DNA from: Protonemura montana
Taxonomy: Eukaryota > Arthropoda > Insecta > Plecoptera > Nemouridae
Direction of reading: 5' to 3'
DNA length: 64,000 nucleotides
Assembly (NCBI GenBank): GCA_947568835.1
Contig: OX387602.1
Span: forward strand, 21,503,021 to 21,567,020
Numbering within the stretch: position 1 is the first letter of the stretch; the number at the start of each line of letters is the position of its first letter. Below, piece after piece: positions 25,181 through 37,975 of the stretch. The notes beneath the pieces were generated by a model. It worked only from the letters and a program-made list of their open reading frames with translations, had not been told where the DNA came from and made no database searches. A program made the translations under genes and the position numbers.

Positions 25181-27829
25181 TTGCCAGAGAATTTGAAGGA
25201 ATTTAAGAATGACGAAGGCATCTTTACAGACATGAAAAAGCTATTTTTAATTAAACAGTGTTTTTATGATACTGATTAGTACTGGAACAACATTTAATTT
25301 GTACATAACTGGAGTCCTGATGACTTCTTGTGTTTCTACCTTATGTAACATATACCTTGGTTTTAGTGAAGCGTGTCCACATTTTTATGTTAAACAATAA
25401 AATTAAGGAAATATGTAATTTAGTTAACACAGACAGCTCTTTGAATAAATATTCTGAGGCTTTCTTAACCATTTGGTCCTTAAGCTTCAACTCCAAAATC
25501 AAACGTTCATCATTGAATGTATGTTTAAATTAATAAGTTTGATGTTGAAACCTTTTAAGATCATCACTTACTGGAGTACTGACGTTTTTTTCAATGATAA
25601 TCATTTGAATGTTAAAAATCGTATAACTTGGATATTAGCGCTCATTACTCAACTAAGTTCGGGTTAAGCCTCCCAACCGCTCTGGCTTTCAACAAAAAAA
25701 GCTAATTTCAATAGAAAGTGAATTAAGCAAGGATGTGCAAAGTCAGACAAACATGATTATAAAATTAAATACCAACAATGTTAGAAAAATTATATTTAAG
25801 TCTAACTAAAAAACCATAAGAACAACACATTCTCAATGCTCTGAATCTTGGTATGAAATAATATGAAAGAATTGAAAAATTCTTTCATCTTCCCATTCTC
25901 ATCTTGACCATTCTAATCAGACCAGAGAAAACTGTTTTCCAATCCATTAAGAAACCCAGATATATATTTTTTTATTTGGTCTCAAACTTCTTTCAAACCT
26001 GGAACTACTAAAAAATATAGAATAATTCATCCTAAGCACAATCACCCGCCGACTCGACAAGTAAAAATTAACAGACACATTATCCTAAACACCAACTAAG
26101 GCCCACCACTACAGAGGCAACTGCATTAACTTCAGCTAGGCCTGGCCAACGCAATTCATGGTGCTATAAATCTGCGTTGTCACGACTAGGTCATCGAAGC
26201 CCTGCCAACCATCACCCCAATCACCGATGCCAGTAATGCAGTTTGCTCAGCTTGAGTAAACGTAGTTGGCGTAGAGACTAGAGGCTGTTGGGGGTGCGAA
26301 CGGCCGGTTTACATAGCGCAACATATGCATTGAGGTTTAAATGTCTTGCTGGCTGACTCATGGCTAGAGATAAAATATTGGACTAAGAAAAACTAATTGA
26401 AATTTCCCTTAGTAATTTAGTAGCCCTTTACTTAGCATTCAAAACCCATTTCAAATAGTTTTTCTTAAAACTAGTGCTAAGGATAAATCAAGTAGATATG
26501 AGTCTAAAAACCATCATAAAATATTGGACTCTTTGCCATTGAACTTCTTAAAGGTGCATCTAGGCACTGTTAATTTTCTTCTTGTATTCTTGCATATAAG
26601 TCATACTCCTTGTCGCATGGTGTTCCGACTATTTTTTTACCTTGTATAAAAGCCTTAATCTGTTGCTAAGCTACGAAATAGTTTGTATCTAGCCGGCTGG
26701 CTGGGATGTCTCATTGCTCTAAATCTTTATGGAAATCGTGAAATTTGGTCAAAAACGACGGCTCTTGGGCTAGATCGGTTCGTTTTTTGGGGTTTATGTT
26801 GCGCTGTCACATTTTCACGGCGATTCGATCAGGTTTTGCAGGTGAAATGTTGAAAAATACCGAAAACTCCAGGGAAAAAAAAAGTTGCAAAAAGCCATCG
26901 AATTCGTTGCGTAGCAACGAAATAATTTGTAGGGTTGCAACAGAAATCTTAATTTTATTTCAACCTTGAGCTCTGAATTTCCGTTGTACGCTACGAAAAG
27001 GCTGACAAAAAGATCTTTTCTTAGGAACTGAAATTGCTTAAATCTCTGCGAATGCAGCGGGTTCATTTCGCCATCAAATTCGTAGCGTAGCATTTTTCTT
27101 AGAATACTCAATTGGTTGTGGTCCCATTATTGGAGGCTTTGGAAAGAGCGTCTGACCCAAAGACCATAGATACTTTCAAATTACTTGAATTACTCAATTT
27201 AATCACATCTCTCTTAACTGTCACTTCACACACGGCAGCTGCATACGCAGCGGATGTTTCTATATTAATATTGCATTTCCCAGTACCTTCAGGTGCTACA
27301 AATGATGAATTTTTTTTTTTTTTTAAACGTAAAAGAGTAAACAATACTCTCCGATACATACTCAACACCAAAGATATTATTCACAACACTCCTCACCTCG
27401 TAGCCAATTCCCTCTTTACATTCAAAATGAGCAAAGGATGAATGCGCATGCGTCGCGTGCATGGCATAAATGACAGCTGATTGTGATGCGTGACTACAAT
27501 TTCTTGGTTATCGATGTCGGTGGTGCGATTATGAATTGTCTTTTGTATTAATTATGTATTTAAACGGTTAAAATACCCTCATAGTTTCACAGAATACGTT
27601 CTGCTTTGCGTCAGTGTACGTCATGGTTAATGCGATTGAAGGCAATTTCTCCATTACCAAGGAATGATTAGAAACTCTCCTAGCATACAATATCTTCTCA
27701 CTTTCAAGAATGCCCTTTAACTTCCTTTTAACTACTGCAGGTACCTAAGTATTAACCGAAGAGTGCTAATTTAGTGCCCTGTGACTTTATTTCTGTGGTA
27801 AGATTCTTACCTAAAGTGCTTATATCAAG
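25181..27829. other. Intergenic between Helitron-like array and ZAD gene
   Basis: AT-rich DNA with no recognised gene. It contains a short hairpin at about 25862-25887 (ATGAAAGAATT, loop GAAA, AATTCTTTCAT) and a diverged Helitron-like end at 26636-26870. An open frame at 27112-27441 has no recognisable domain. The last 400 bp before 27830 should include the promoter of the ZAD gene. Confidence 0.45.
26636..26870 (+). mobile_element. Diverged 5' end of the Helitron-like family, opposite orientation
   Basis: The + strand reads CCTTGTATAAAAGCCTTAAT followed by TAGTTTGTATCTAGCC, GTGAAATTTGGTCAAAAACG, GCTGTCACATTTTCACGG and GGTGAAATGTTGA. This order matches the reverse complement of the left part of the array units, with many substitutions. 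The 3' hairpin and CTAG end are not seen here. It is an older, truncated relative. Confidence 0.6.
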
Positions 27830-29795
27830 ATGCTCTCTGACATGCTTGAAGCATGTCGCCTTTGCATGTGCCGAGAAAAAGACAACATGAGACCGATTTT
27901 TGACCAACAATCTCTTGCCACAAAAATTATGTGGATATCTGATCTGAAGGTAAATTTATGTGGTAATTATGAGGTGTATCTCCCAAATGTATGAATTTAT
28001 TTTAATCGTGTTATTTACATTATCTAGATGTTTGCTGGCGACAGTTTACCGGCTCAGATCTGCCAGCAATGTTATGTACGAGTAAATTCGGCTTTTTTCT
28101 TCAAGGAGCAAATTATTGGCATCGACAGAACATTGCGGGAAATGATGGGACAGGTGGGCCAATCTCAAAAGATGTTGAAATTCTCAAGACTGTCTTTTAT
28201 AATAACTAGATAGTACAAATGATTTTTAAATTAGTAAAAATTTTACTTAGTGTGTGTTAAACAATGTGTTATTTTTATTTCTTTAGAACATGGATATAGA
28301 CATTATTGCCATCCCTTCAGCAACAAGTCCAGGGAAATCTGGGCATGGAGCAAACGATGACGTGATTGACGACACTCCTGAGACTGAATGTTACGAAGCA
28401 AGTAACTACGACAATGCAGATGTTCACGAAATCAAGGTTGAAGCTATCGAAGGTGATGTGGTGGAGCTCAACTCTGATGGAGAGGAAGCTGAAACCTCTG
28501 GCATGGCAGAAAATCTCAGCGAAGAGGCTATTGTAAAGCGTAAATGGAACTTTCAAATTCGAAAAAAGACTAAGAAGAGACGTGATCGTAATTTTCTTAG
28601 ACAACCACACAGACGTGGTGGCAAGCAGATGCCTGCACTAAAATGTCCAATTTGTTCAAAAGTTCTCCATTCCAACCTTACAAGACATGTAAAAAAACAC
28701 TACGAAGAAGGAAGCCGTGTTCAGCAGCTGGACCTGAACGGATTAATCAAAGAGGCACCAGAGGAAGCAGAAGTTTTAGAAGCATTGGCCAATCCGGATT
28801 GGGTCAACGCTAACTGCGTACCTCAAGCAGAGATGGAAGGTCGCGTTGACTGTCCTGTCTGCGGAAAAGTTGTCACAAACTCGTCCTATCTAAAGATGCA
28901 TATGCACTCCCACAATATGGACCGCTCCACATTTCAGTGCTCTGAATGCCCACGGTCATTTTATAACCTCGGCAACCTCCGCATCCACGCGTCCCGGGTG
29001 CATGGCTTGACCACTGATGTCATGCCACCCCCTGTACCCCAACCAGAACCTGTCATAGTAGCCCCCGCCCCTGTCAGCCCCAAACCAGAAGCCGATCGTG
29101 AAGAGAAAGCATCAAACCCATTATACCCATGCAATAAATGCTCTGGCGTGTTCTCATCAAACAGCAACTTGCGCAACCACATCCTTGCCATTCACGAATT
29201 TACCACAATGAAACCAACAAGCTTTCGCTGCGAGATGTGTGAGCTTAGCTTCAACATTAACAGCATGCTGCAGAACCACGTGCGCGAGGCCCACAACGGG
29301 GCATACATCCCTAAGCCGTATCATTGCGATAAGTGCCCACAGACATTTGCTGTGAAGGCCTCGCTTCTCGGACACATGCGGATCCACTCTAAGGGCCAGC
29401 GCGGAAAGACACCTTACACTTGCACCCAGTGCGAGATGACTTTCATGAATGTCAGAAGCTTGACTGAGCACCGCAGGACCCACGAGCCGTTGCAGACTAT
29501 GATTTATCCTTGTAACCTCTGTGATAAGTCATTCACCAAGTTCAAGAATTATACTATCCATCGCAAAAACCATGAAATGGACAAGCAATTCAAATGTGAC
29601 TTGTGTTCGAAATCATTTTACGAGCATTCGTCGTTGGTAAGGCACCTGCGGATCAGTCATGACGTTTTAACCACACCTGAAAGTTTGAAAGTGGTTGCCA
29701 GTTCTGCTGATGAGAACGTCGAGGGGAGTGAAGTTATGGAATGTACAATCATTGCTCCAGAGCTTAGAGAGGAACAGGTCGTAGAAGTAGTCTAG
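27830..29795 (+). CDS. ZAD-domain C2H2 zinc-finger protein (nine fingers)
   Basis: Probable nuclear DNA-binding regulator. Three exons, 27830-27949, 28028-28153 and 28287-29795, all in phase 0, give 584 aa. Residues about 10-60 are a ZAD (zinc-finger-associated) dimerisation domain: CRLCMC near the start, then MFAGDSLPAQICQQCYVRV with the second CxxC. An acidic linker follows, then a basic stretch (KRKWNFQIRKKTKKRRDR). Nine C2H2 fingers come next, from CPICSKVLHSN to CDLCSKSFYEHSS. The first has an unusually short C-to-H spacing and may be degenerate. ZAD-C2H2 proteins are an arthropod-expanded class, which supports the taxonomic call. The target sequence cannot be predicted, and no single orthologue is recognised. 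Confidence 0.92.
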
Positions 29796-29913
29796 ACAGT
29801 ACGGGTTTTTTTTTTAACTAGTTATGTCAAAATTCCATTTCTCTGATAATTTCAAAGGATTTACACAGAACCTTGCTGCAGAGATAGATAGATTCATCTA
29901 AAGCTCCTCTGTT

Positions 29914-29919
29914 AATAAA
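29914..29919 (+). terminator. Polyadenylation signal of the ZAD zinc-finger gene
   Basis: AATAAA about 120 bp after the stop codon, followed by a TGTGT-rich stretch. A second AATAAA lies near 30199 and could be an alternative site. Confidence 0.6.
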
Positions 29920-31026
29920 GAGTGTGTCTTCTATTACACTGCTGGTTGTTTTGTCAGTTAGGACCATTTAAGGGCACAGCTTTTTTTGACTGCTTTTCTA
30001 TTTTGCTTCACGGCTCCGAGTTTTTTATCGAATCTTTAAAGTTGCCATTTTTGTTTTAAAATGCAATATTGACATTGTTGATTGTACTTGCTGCAGAAGC
30101 AAGATTTTAATGCTATTTGAAAATTTCAATTTTACAACTCAGGGGCCCATTTTGGTAAATGGATTATAAAATCGGCAAGAATATTTTTATTTAATTTAAT
30201 AAAACTTCTTCAACGTTCCTTCTTCTTGCCCTGCCATGCCCTGTCCTTTTTGGATTCCATCGAAACATTCTCATTTGCCATGTACAGTTTTGCCATGCCC
30301 TGTTGGCTTTGTAATGTCATTCTTGTTATGATAAAAGTTCATGTTTTCCATTGAAGGATCACACTAGGCTAAGGCTATTGGTTAATGTCACGAAATTATT
30401 TTCTTTTTTGTTTGGTTTTATCGTCACAAGTTTCTTGCCAGGTGGTTTTGAGACCTAACTTACTCCAAGAGTGTTATTTTAGAGCCAATTCTAGCACTGT
30501 CATGGCAAAAAACCTCTCTCGTGCACACCAAAAGAATTACTGGTATTGGCGACAAAAATTCAAAAATATCATTAAGAGTCTCAGATATTGGTAGTTTGCA
30601 TTAGTTATGTTATATTACCTACCTGCTTAGTGCTAGTGTCAATAATTGATGTTGGTCAAAACATATTTTGTGGGAAATTTTGAGTGATTTCATTGTTTGA
30701 TTTTCATTTGGATGCAAAATTAAAAATAATCATTAAACTAAGACAAGTATACAATTTTTGTTGTGTTTGTCTTAATCATCCCTGAATAAATAGTTTTTAA
30801 TTTCCTCGTAAGTATATTTTCTTAGTTTGTTCCGACATTCTGACCTACCTCCACAGAGGAGAGGAACGCTAATGAACAGGAACAATGCAATACATCGCAA
30901 GAATCCACTACCAGTGATAAAAGACCAACAAAAAAAAACTTTCTGACGGTTCGGTTTCCATAGAAATGTAGCGGTAACTTTTTGACATGTTGTTTATTTC
31001 GAGAAATATAAGCAAAATTCTAGTCA
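29920..31026. other. Intergenic, ZAD gene 3' flank and kinesin promoter region
   Basis: AT-rich, with no open frame of recognised family. The 100 bp before 31027 are the likely 5' UTR of the kinesin gene. Confidence 0.45.
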
Positions 31027-33515
31027 ATGATGCCATCCGGCTATAAGGATTTTGGTAAAACTGTGTTGATCCCTCGAAGTGACGGCCGCGTGCACTCTGC
31101 CACTGTGGAAAAGGTGTGCCAGCAGACAAGAGAAGTAACTGTACAATGGTCTGAAGATGACTTGTGGAAAGGCAAGAATGTTTCAGTTGAAGAGATAAAA
31201 GAGCTGAATGACATCAAGAAAGTGAATTCTTTGTCTCGGAGGCAAATGGAAAAGTATGGAGCTTTCAGGTAGGGGATAACGAAACCTTATAGCTTAGAGA
31301 AAATAATACTATAATAGCTTATAGTGTGCATTGTTGTTATAACATGGAACATTTTTGCTCTTATTAACATTCTAAAATTTATCCAGACAATTTTTCCTGA
31401 CAGGCCTGAGTCAAGAAATGTATTTCCCAGGGAGTATTGTCCAAAACTAGACACCAGGCCATCTTACATTTTTAAGAGGAAGCCTCAAAGAAAGCCCTCT
31501 ACTTCGTGGGGATCCATGGACTTCAGCCCCTCTACTCTGTCTGAGTACAGCCTACTAGAGAGTAGCTGGAGTACCTCCTACCAGGCTCCTAATGAATCTA
31601 ATCCAAAGATGTCTCATAATATCAAGAGGAAGCATCAAAGAAAGCTCTCTACTTCGAATGAGTCGTCGGACTGCAGCCCATCTATACCTTCCGAGTACAG
31701 TCTAGAGAGTAGCAGGAGTTTCCGCCAACGGTTTCACAAAGAGTCTATGGCAAAGATGCCAACGGCTAGCAAGTCGAGTTTCTTGCGAGAAGAGAGGGGA
31801 CGAATGATGGCAAATCGTTCCAGACCCCAGACCATGACGACGAGGACCGAGAAACTAGGGATGCAGATGCTGCCCAACCAGCAACTCTCCCCCTCTTGCC
31901 GCCGCCTCTCACCATCCACTGCAAGGAGAAGTAATAAAATTAATTTGATCAAATATCTATCTTTTATCAATTTATAAAACATGTGACATTGATATATCAA
32001 TAATATTACATTTTTGCAATACATAGTTAATGTTATCTATGCTGTTTTGTGTTGACACTATCGGATTAACTTGTGTAGTTTTAAATTGATCGAATTTGAT
32101 TTAAATTTCTGTTAACAAGTTAACTATTCCATGTAGTTGTTGGCTAGATCGAAGATTTGATGGAGGATCTAAATCTGTTACTCCATAAAAGTCAATAACG
32201 TCAATTTAAAATTTTGATTATAGCTTATTGCTATTTGGTTTTAGTTGAGCGACCTTTGACCTCCCAGAAAGAGGACCAAGTAGTGACGTTTGTCCGAAAA
32301 CTGGATATGCAGCGGGCCGAGAAACGAATTTGCTACAGGAACATTCGAGCAGAAATCGCTTATCGCAAAAGTCAAAGCAAACACTGGGATATTCTTCAAA
32401 AGATTGAATCATATAAAAACTCGCATGAATACAGAAGCCTGCAGCACTACATGCCACGAAAGTCCGACTGCAAGATCATGGTCTGTATTCGGAAAAGACC
32501 ATTGTCAGCAATGGAAACTGCACGAGAGGAAGTGGACATAATGTCTGTGCCTAATACAGATCATATAATTGCACATGAGTTACAAAGGAAGGTTGACAGC
32601 TCCACAAAGTTGAAAAACCATTCTTACCGTTTTGACCATGTCTTTGATGAGTCCTGCACAAACGAGCATGTTTACCAGAATACCGCTAGGCAGCTGGTGG
32701 ACACGCTTTTCCGCGGAGGCAAAGCCACGTGCTTTGCATATGGCCAGACAGGTAGTGGAAAGACTTATACCATGGGAGGAGCAGCAAACAATGAAATGGC
32801 AATGGGAATTTATGGTTTTGTTATCAGGGATGTCTTTGAAATATGGAAACGTCAACGGTCATACGACTCCGATATCTACTTGGTGGCAAGCTATTATGAA
32901 ATCTATGGGTCGAAGATCTTCGACTTACTGGAGAAGAGAGCTCAACTCAGTGTCATGGAAGACAGACACGGTAACGTTCGCATTTTAAAGTTGTCCGAGA
33001 AATTGGTTGACAACTCCGAGCAAGTGATGAAACTGATCCAGCTAGGCAACAAAACGCGATCTTCAGGCAAGACATCTGCCAACGAAAACTCGTCGCGGTC
33101 ACACGCGATCTTCCAGCTAGTGTTTCGATCTCCAGGGCAGTCACAAGATGTCAGCAAGTTGTCGCTTATTGACCTAGCGGGCAACGAACGTGGGACCGAC
33201 AACACCTCAACTGAGAAAAAGTCGCGGAAAGAAACTGGCGAGATCAACAAGGCACTGCTGGTGCTGAAGGAGTGCATACGTGCAATGTCTTTGAACAACA
33301 CACAGCACCTTCCTTTCCGCGGTAGCAAGCTGACTCATGTGCTCCGCGACTCATTCATCGGCTCACACACCAAAACATGCATGATCGCTACTATCTCGCC
33401 AGGTATCAACTCTCTTGACCACTCGTGTGATACCCTGCGCTACGCAAACCGTGTCAAGGGACTCAAAGTCAAAGTTCCGGTACTCCGGGAAGAGAAAACC
33501 TCCACTGACATTTGA
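31027..33515 (+). CDS. Kinesin-13 (KIF2-type) microtubule-depolymerising motor
   Basis: Internal-motor kinesin that removes tubulin from microtubule ends in spindles and cilia. Exons 31027-31268, 31404-31930 and 32245-33515 join in frame to 679 aa. Residues 1-80 match the kinesin-13 N-terminal globular domain (VLIPRSDGRVHSATVEKV, TVQWSEDD). The motor begins near residue 330. It has the family-specific KVD tip (RKVD, about 370), the P-loop GQTGSGKT (about 422-429), switch I NENSSRSHA and switch II DLAGNERGTD. The motor ends about 10 residues before the stop, so the usual C-terminal coiled coil is absent. The N-terminal linker has two copies of a serine-rich basic block (KRKPQRKPSTS and KRKHQRKLSTS, each followed by SEYSLxxSS). 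It lies tail to tail with CFAP57. Confidence 0.93.
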
Positions 33516-33602
33516 AACTTTACGTTTTGGTGATGATTGATCATTAACAGCGAATGAGTCAACGTTCGTGCTGTGAATTACACACGAATTTGCTGCTTGA
33601 CT

Positions 33603-33608
33603 AATAAA
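33603..33608 (+). terminator. Polyadenylation signal of the kinesin-13 gene
   Basis: AATAAA about 90 bp after the kinesin stop codon. It sits within the 300-bp gap separating the two convergent genes. Confidence 0.6.
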
Positions 33609-33815
33609 AATTATTGCCTTACTATATCGAATGCAATCTATTGAAATGTTTTACATTCAGCATAATCTCGATGGAGCATCTTACGAATGTATTGTCCTGT
33701 AGAAATTCTTTGTCAAAATAATCTAGCTAGGAGATCACAATAATTAATTGAATAAAGACCACCGTTACATTTGCATTAAAATAAATATCGAACATTTGAT
33801 AGTAATTTAGATTGT

Positions 33816-36800
33816 TTAAGGTGCTAGCAATGATTTCGTCTTCTCCTCAAACTCAGCTTTCATCTCACTGATTTTCTGGAGTCGCTTTAGATTCGCCTCG
33901 TCTTTCGCGTGCTGCATTTGCAGCCGTTTGGGTATCTTGTCAATCAGCCTTGCCAACTCCTCCCTGAGCATCTTGTTGTTCTTCATGCTCGTCTCCAGTT
34001 TGTCCTTCCACTCGTCGACAATGTCCTGTTTCTTCTTCATGGCGATCTTGAGCCTATTCTGCGCCACCCACGGTTTAATGTACTCGCTCCCACCGGCACC
34101 CAAGATCGCCTCCATATTGCGCACGCGGTGCTGATTCTCTTTAAGCTCCTTCCTCAGCATGTTCACCTCCTCTATCAGACTGATATTGTCGTCAAGCAAC
34201 TTGAACTTGGGCTCGGGCTGCGTCATCTGCTTGTGCAGCTTTAACTTCAAGGTGTCGACCGTCTTCTCGAGGTGGTGGCGCTGCCGCATGAACTCCTGAC
34301 TTGCTTCTTCGCCGTCTGCCGACTTGGTCAGCCCCGGCCTACCCTCGCCGTACGTGATGTACATGTTTTTCACTGTGGTCTTGAGCTTCTTCGGGTCCTG
34401 CAAGACGCCTGATGCCCCGTACAGGTCTGTGCGGATGTTCTTGAGCAACGCGTCAGCGTCTCGGTTCTTCTGGTGCTCGCGCTCATACTCATTCTCCTGC
34501 ATGCGCAGCTTCCTGCGCAGCTCCTGCACCTGGAGGTTAATAGTTGTGTTGTTTTTTAGTTGATTTTTCAGCTCTATTTCCATATCTTTTATCTGCTCTC
34601 TGTTCTCCATTATCTCTCGGTCCTTCGGTTCCATAATGCTCTTGAGCTCTTTAATTTTATGCTCCATCACGATCTTGCACTTTTCAGACTCCTGATTCTT
34701 CTGTTTCAAATCGTGGATCTTCTTTTCCTTGTCCGTGAGAGCGCCATCTCGCTCCTTTATCTCCTTCTTGAGCTCGTAGGTGTCACGCTCAAGGCCAAGG
34801 ATGAGCGTTTGCGACTTGGCCACCTCTTTGGCCATCTCGTGCATCTGCCTCGCGTACTCGTTCGTCTCGCGCTGTGAGCTGATGAATTTCTTCTTGGCCA
34901 CTGTGATCTCGCCGTTGAGTCGCGCCGACGTGTCACGCTCCTCGGTCAGCTTTGTCTCGTAGAACGTCTTCATATCGAGGATCTCAAGATCGACGTCCTC
35001 CTCGATCTGATTCTTGATGATCTCGTGCACGCTCGCCTGCGTGTTTTTTTGCTTGACAAGCTGCCGAACAAAAGCGGTGTCAAATTTCCGTGAGATTTTC
35101 AAACTAACTGGCACTTTTCGTTTCTTGGACAGTAAAAATCATTCATTCATATGTATATTACCTCTTCGTATTCTGTCGTCTTTTCAAGAATCTTCATGTT
35201 CAGCTCGTTTTTCATTTGATCCATTTTTTCAGCTTTCTCCGCCAAAATATTCATAATCTTCGTTTCGTAGCTCATCTTGAGGTCGAGCTTGGTCTTGTCG
35301 AGGTCCTCGTAGCGCTTGTATTGGTTCACCAACTGTTTGTTGAAATTCGACTCCATGTTCTCGATGACCGAGCCATGCTCGGTAACCATGCGCGAGTTCT
35401 CGTTGTTCTTCTGCGCCAGCTCCTTGGTGTGGTCACCTTCGGCGCGCTCAAACTTGCTCTTGAGTTCCTCGAGCGCCACGCAGTAGCTATCGTTCACTTC
35501 CTTGGCGCGCTCCTGGTTGTGCGCCTCCACCTGCCGCATCTGGTATGCGTGCTCGGTCACTAACTCCGTGATGCGCGTGTTCAGGATATTGATCTCGTTC
35601 AATTTCTCCTGGAGATCGCGCCGGTTCACGAGAACCTCCTTGGAGTAGGCGAACTTCTTGTGCATCTTGATCGTCTTGCCCTCGCTGAACGCTAGGCGCC
35701 AGAGGCAGATCGAGCCATCCTTGGAGGTGGTGATGACCGTCTTGTCGTTATACGTCATCACCATCTGAAAGATAGGGATAACCGTTCCATGCATGTATAA
35801 CTGCATAGTTTATAGCTGCCTACTGCTAGACATTACCACATTCTGATTCTCTGATATTTATTCGGAATATCTCCATCTCTAGTAAGTAGTCAGAGGAACC
35901 TAACTGCTTACCGAGACAATAGGCAGCCGATGAATGCTGTACTCCTGGAACTCTATCGGGATAGTAAGCGGGAAGCGCACGGAGAGCACGGTGCCTCGGG
36001 AGGTTGCCAGAAAGAGCATCTGGTTCGACCGGGACAGCACGATGTCGTTGAGCTCCTCATCGACGACGCGCAGTGAGCGCAGCACGTTTGATTCCTGAAT
36101 CTCCGATATCTCTCCCTGTGAGTCTATCGCGTAGAAGATGCTACTGTCGTTGGTGAGGACACAGTTGAGGTAGCGGAAGGTGAGGCTGATGACCTCGTTA
36201 GTGCGTCTTTCCATCGTGTAATCCCACTCGTAGATGGCGCCCTCGCTGCCGCACGACACGATCTTCGAATCGGATGCGTCCCAGCGGATAGCTGTCACAC
36301 GGCCGCGGTGGCCCTTCATGTTGTAGAGGTTCTCGAAAGTGATCGAGTTGTACACTTGGATGACATTGCCGTTGACGGCGGCGAATAGATGGCCGCTAGT
36401 GCTGAAGCAGCACATCGGACAGTTCCGAATCGGGAACTCGCGGACCGTCTGGATGTCGTCGATCAGGAGGAGGGTGAAGCGCAGCAGGTCAGCCAGCCCG
36501 ACCAGCAGGTATAGTCCTGGAAGTGGGGACCATGGAATGGAGGAGGGAAGCCGGTAATAACATATTTACAACTCCATACATGTGTTTCACAAATTACTAG
36601 ATCATTCCACCTGCATCGTGGGTGGTGATTGGAAATTATAAATATTCTACGCGATGGACAGAAACAAGCACTTGCCGGTAGGGTGCAGCGCGATGCTGAG
36701 GATATTCTCCTGGTACTCCTTGATTAGCTCGAGCTTGTTCTCGTCGTAGTTCCATACCCGAATGGTCTTGTCGATCTCACCGGCTGACGCAAAAATCGGT

Positions 36801-37975
36801 TTCCATGCGCACAAAGCCACGTCCTTGACCGGCCCGTAGTGGAGCTCCTCGCCGAGCGGCGCGAACTGGATCTCCGGAGAGTGCACCATGTCGGGGCCCC
36901 AGAGTGCCACCGAGTACATCTGGCAGCGTTCTGTCGTGATCATCAGCGTCGTCTCGCTGATGTTGATGCTCAGGTGCTGGATGTGGTTGAGATCGGTGAT
37001 GGGCATCTCGCGGAACTCGGCGCACGTCACCGTGAATAGGTTGCGCTTCTTGTATTTGTGATTGCCCTCCTTTTCGTACAGGAATACGTTCGAAGTGCCG
37101 CTCACGTACGCAAAGCCGCGCGAGAACGAGATTATCTGTCGCACCTCCATATTGATCTCGCGCGCATCTTGCAGAGCCCGTTCAAGGTCCAAGTTGGTTT
37201 GAGACTCGCTTATCTTTAGTGCCCCGAACGGCTCGTCCTTGTTCTTCATAATCATGACCGATGTCTCCGACATCTTCCAGATAACTTTTAGCTCACCGCT
37301 CTCAATTAGCATCATCGTATCGTCGCTGGTGCCGCAAAGGACACGGTCGAAGGTGATCCAGACCGCGTAGGACAGGAGCATGTTATCGGCGTCCTGGAAG
37401 CCGAACTGCCGCCAAACGCCCTCTGTGACTGCCAGTAGGCGGAAGAGTCCGGGGCCGATGACGCACACCACCGAGCTGTCAGTAGGGTTGCAGCAGATGT
37501 GCGTCACGGTGGATTCTGGATTGGTGGGGTAGTTGGCAGGCGTGGTGCTCTCGATCTTGCTCTTGTCCCAGAGGAAGCAGATCAGTAAGTAGTCCGGTGG
37601 GCCTAGGACTGCCATCAGATATCGACTGTCAAAAGTGAACGCCATAGCAACAAAATCGGAAGCAGTCGATTCGAATGGAATGGTAAGGAGCTTTTTGCGC
37701 TTCAAACTTATCAGGTCATATATTGAGATAGTAGGTTTCTCCGTCCCTTCCTCCGCAATGGCAACCACTTTTCTGTTTGGTGCGAGGCATAATATGTTGA
37801 CGACGCTGGGGTCGTGAAGACGAATGAACCGCTGTCGTTTCTGAGTGTGGTTGTGGATTGCCAGGACGCCGCCCGCGGGATAAACAACCTCGTCGTCGCC
37901 GACGAATGTAGCAGTGCCTTTCAGGCCAATGCTTAATCCCAGAAGGAGTCTTGGCTGGATTACAGGCAAAGACAT
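33816..37975 (-). CDS. CFAP57: CFAP57/WDR65-like cilia- and flagella-associated WD-repeat protein
   Basis: Axonemal protein of motile cilia; the family is linked to inner dynein arm placement. Four minus-strand exons, 37975-36676, 36516-35912, 35764-35162 and 35123-33816, join in frame to 1271 aa, close to the human protein (about 1250). Residues 1 to about 650 are WD-repeat beta-propellers: YPAGGVLAIHNHTQKRQRFI, ALHPTGLYLLVGLAD across the first intron, SGHLFAAVNGNVIQVYNS, DGSICLW. Residues from about 670 to the end are long charged coiled coil. The first intron seems to be GC-AG (ACCG then GCAAGT, donor at 36675-36674). Reading through it instead hits a stop within 10 codons, whereas splicing restores the family sequence. 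The start is the only ATG before the conserved N-terminus. Confidence 0.93.

Noticed and set aside
27112..27441. 109-codon + ORF and a matching minus ORF upstream of the ZAD gene
   Set aside because: Low-complexity Lys/Phe run from poly(A/T); both strands open, neither with a family.
33909..35563. Several long + strand ORFs opposite CFAP57 (for example 33909-34244, 34560-34877, 35216-35563)
   Set aside because: Antisense shadows of the GC-rich coiled-coil coding exons.
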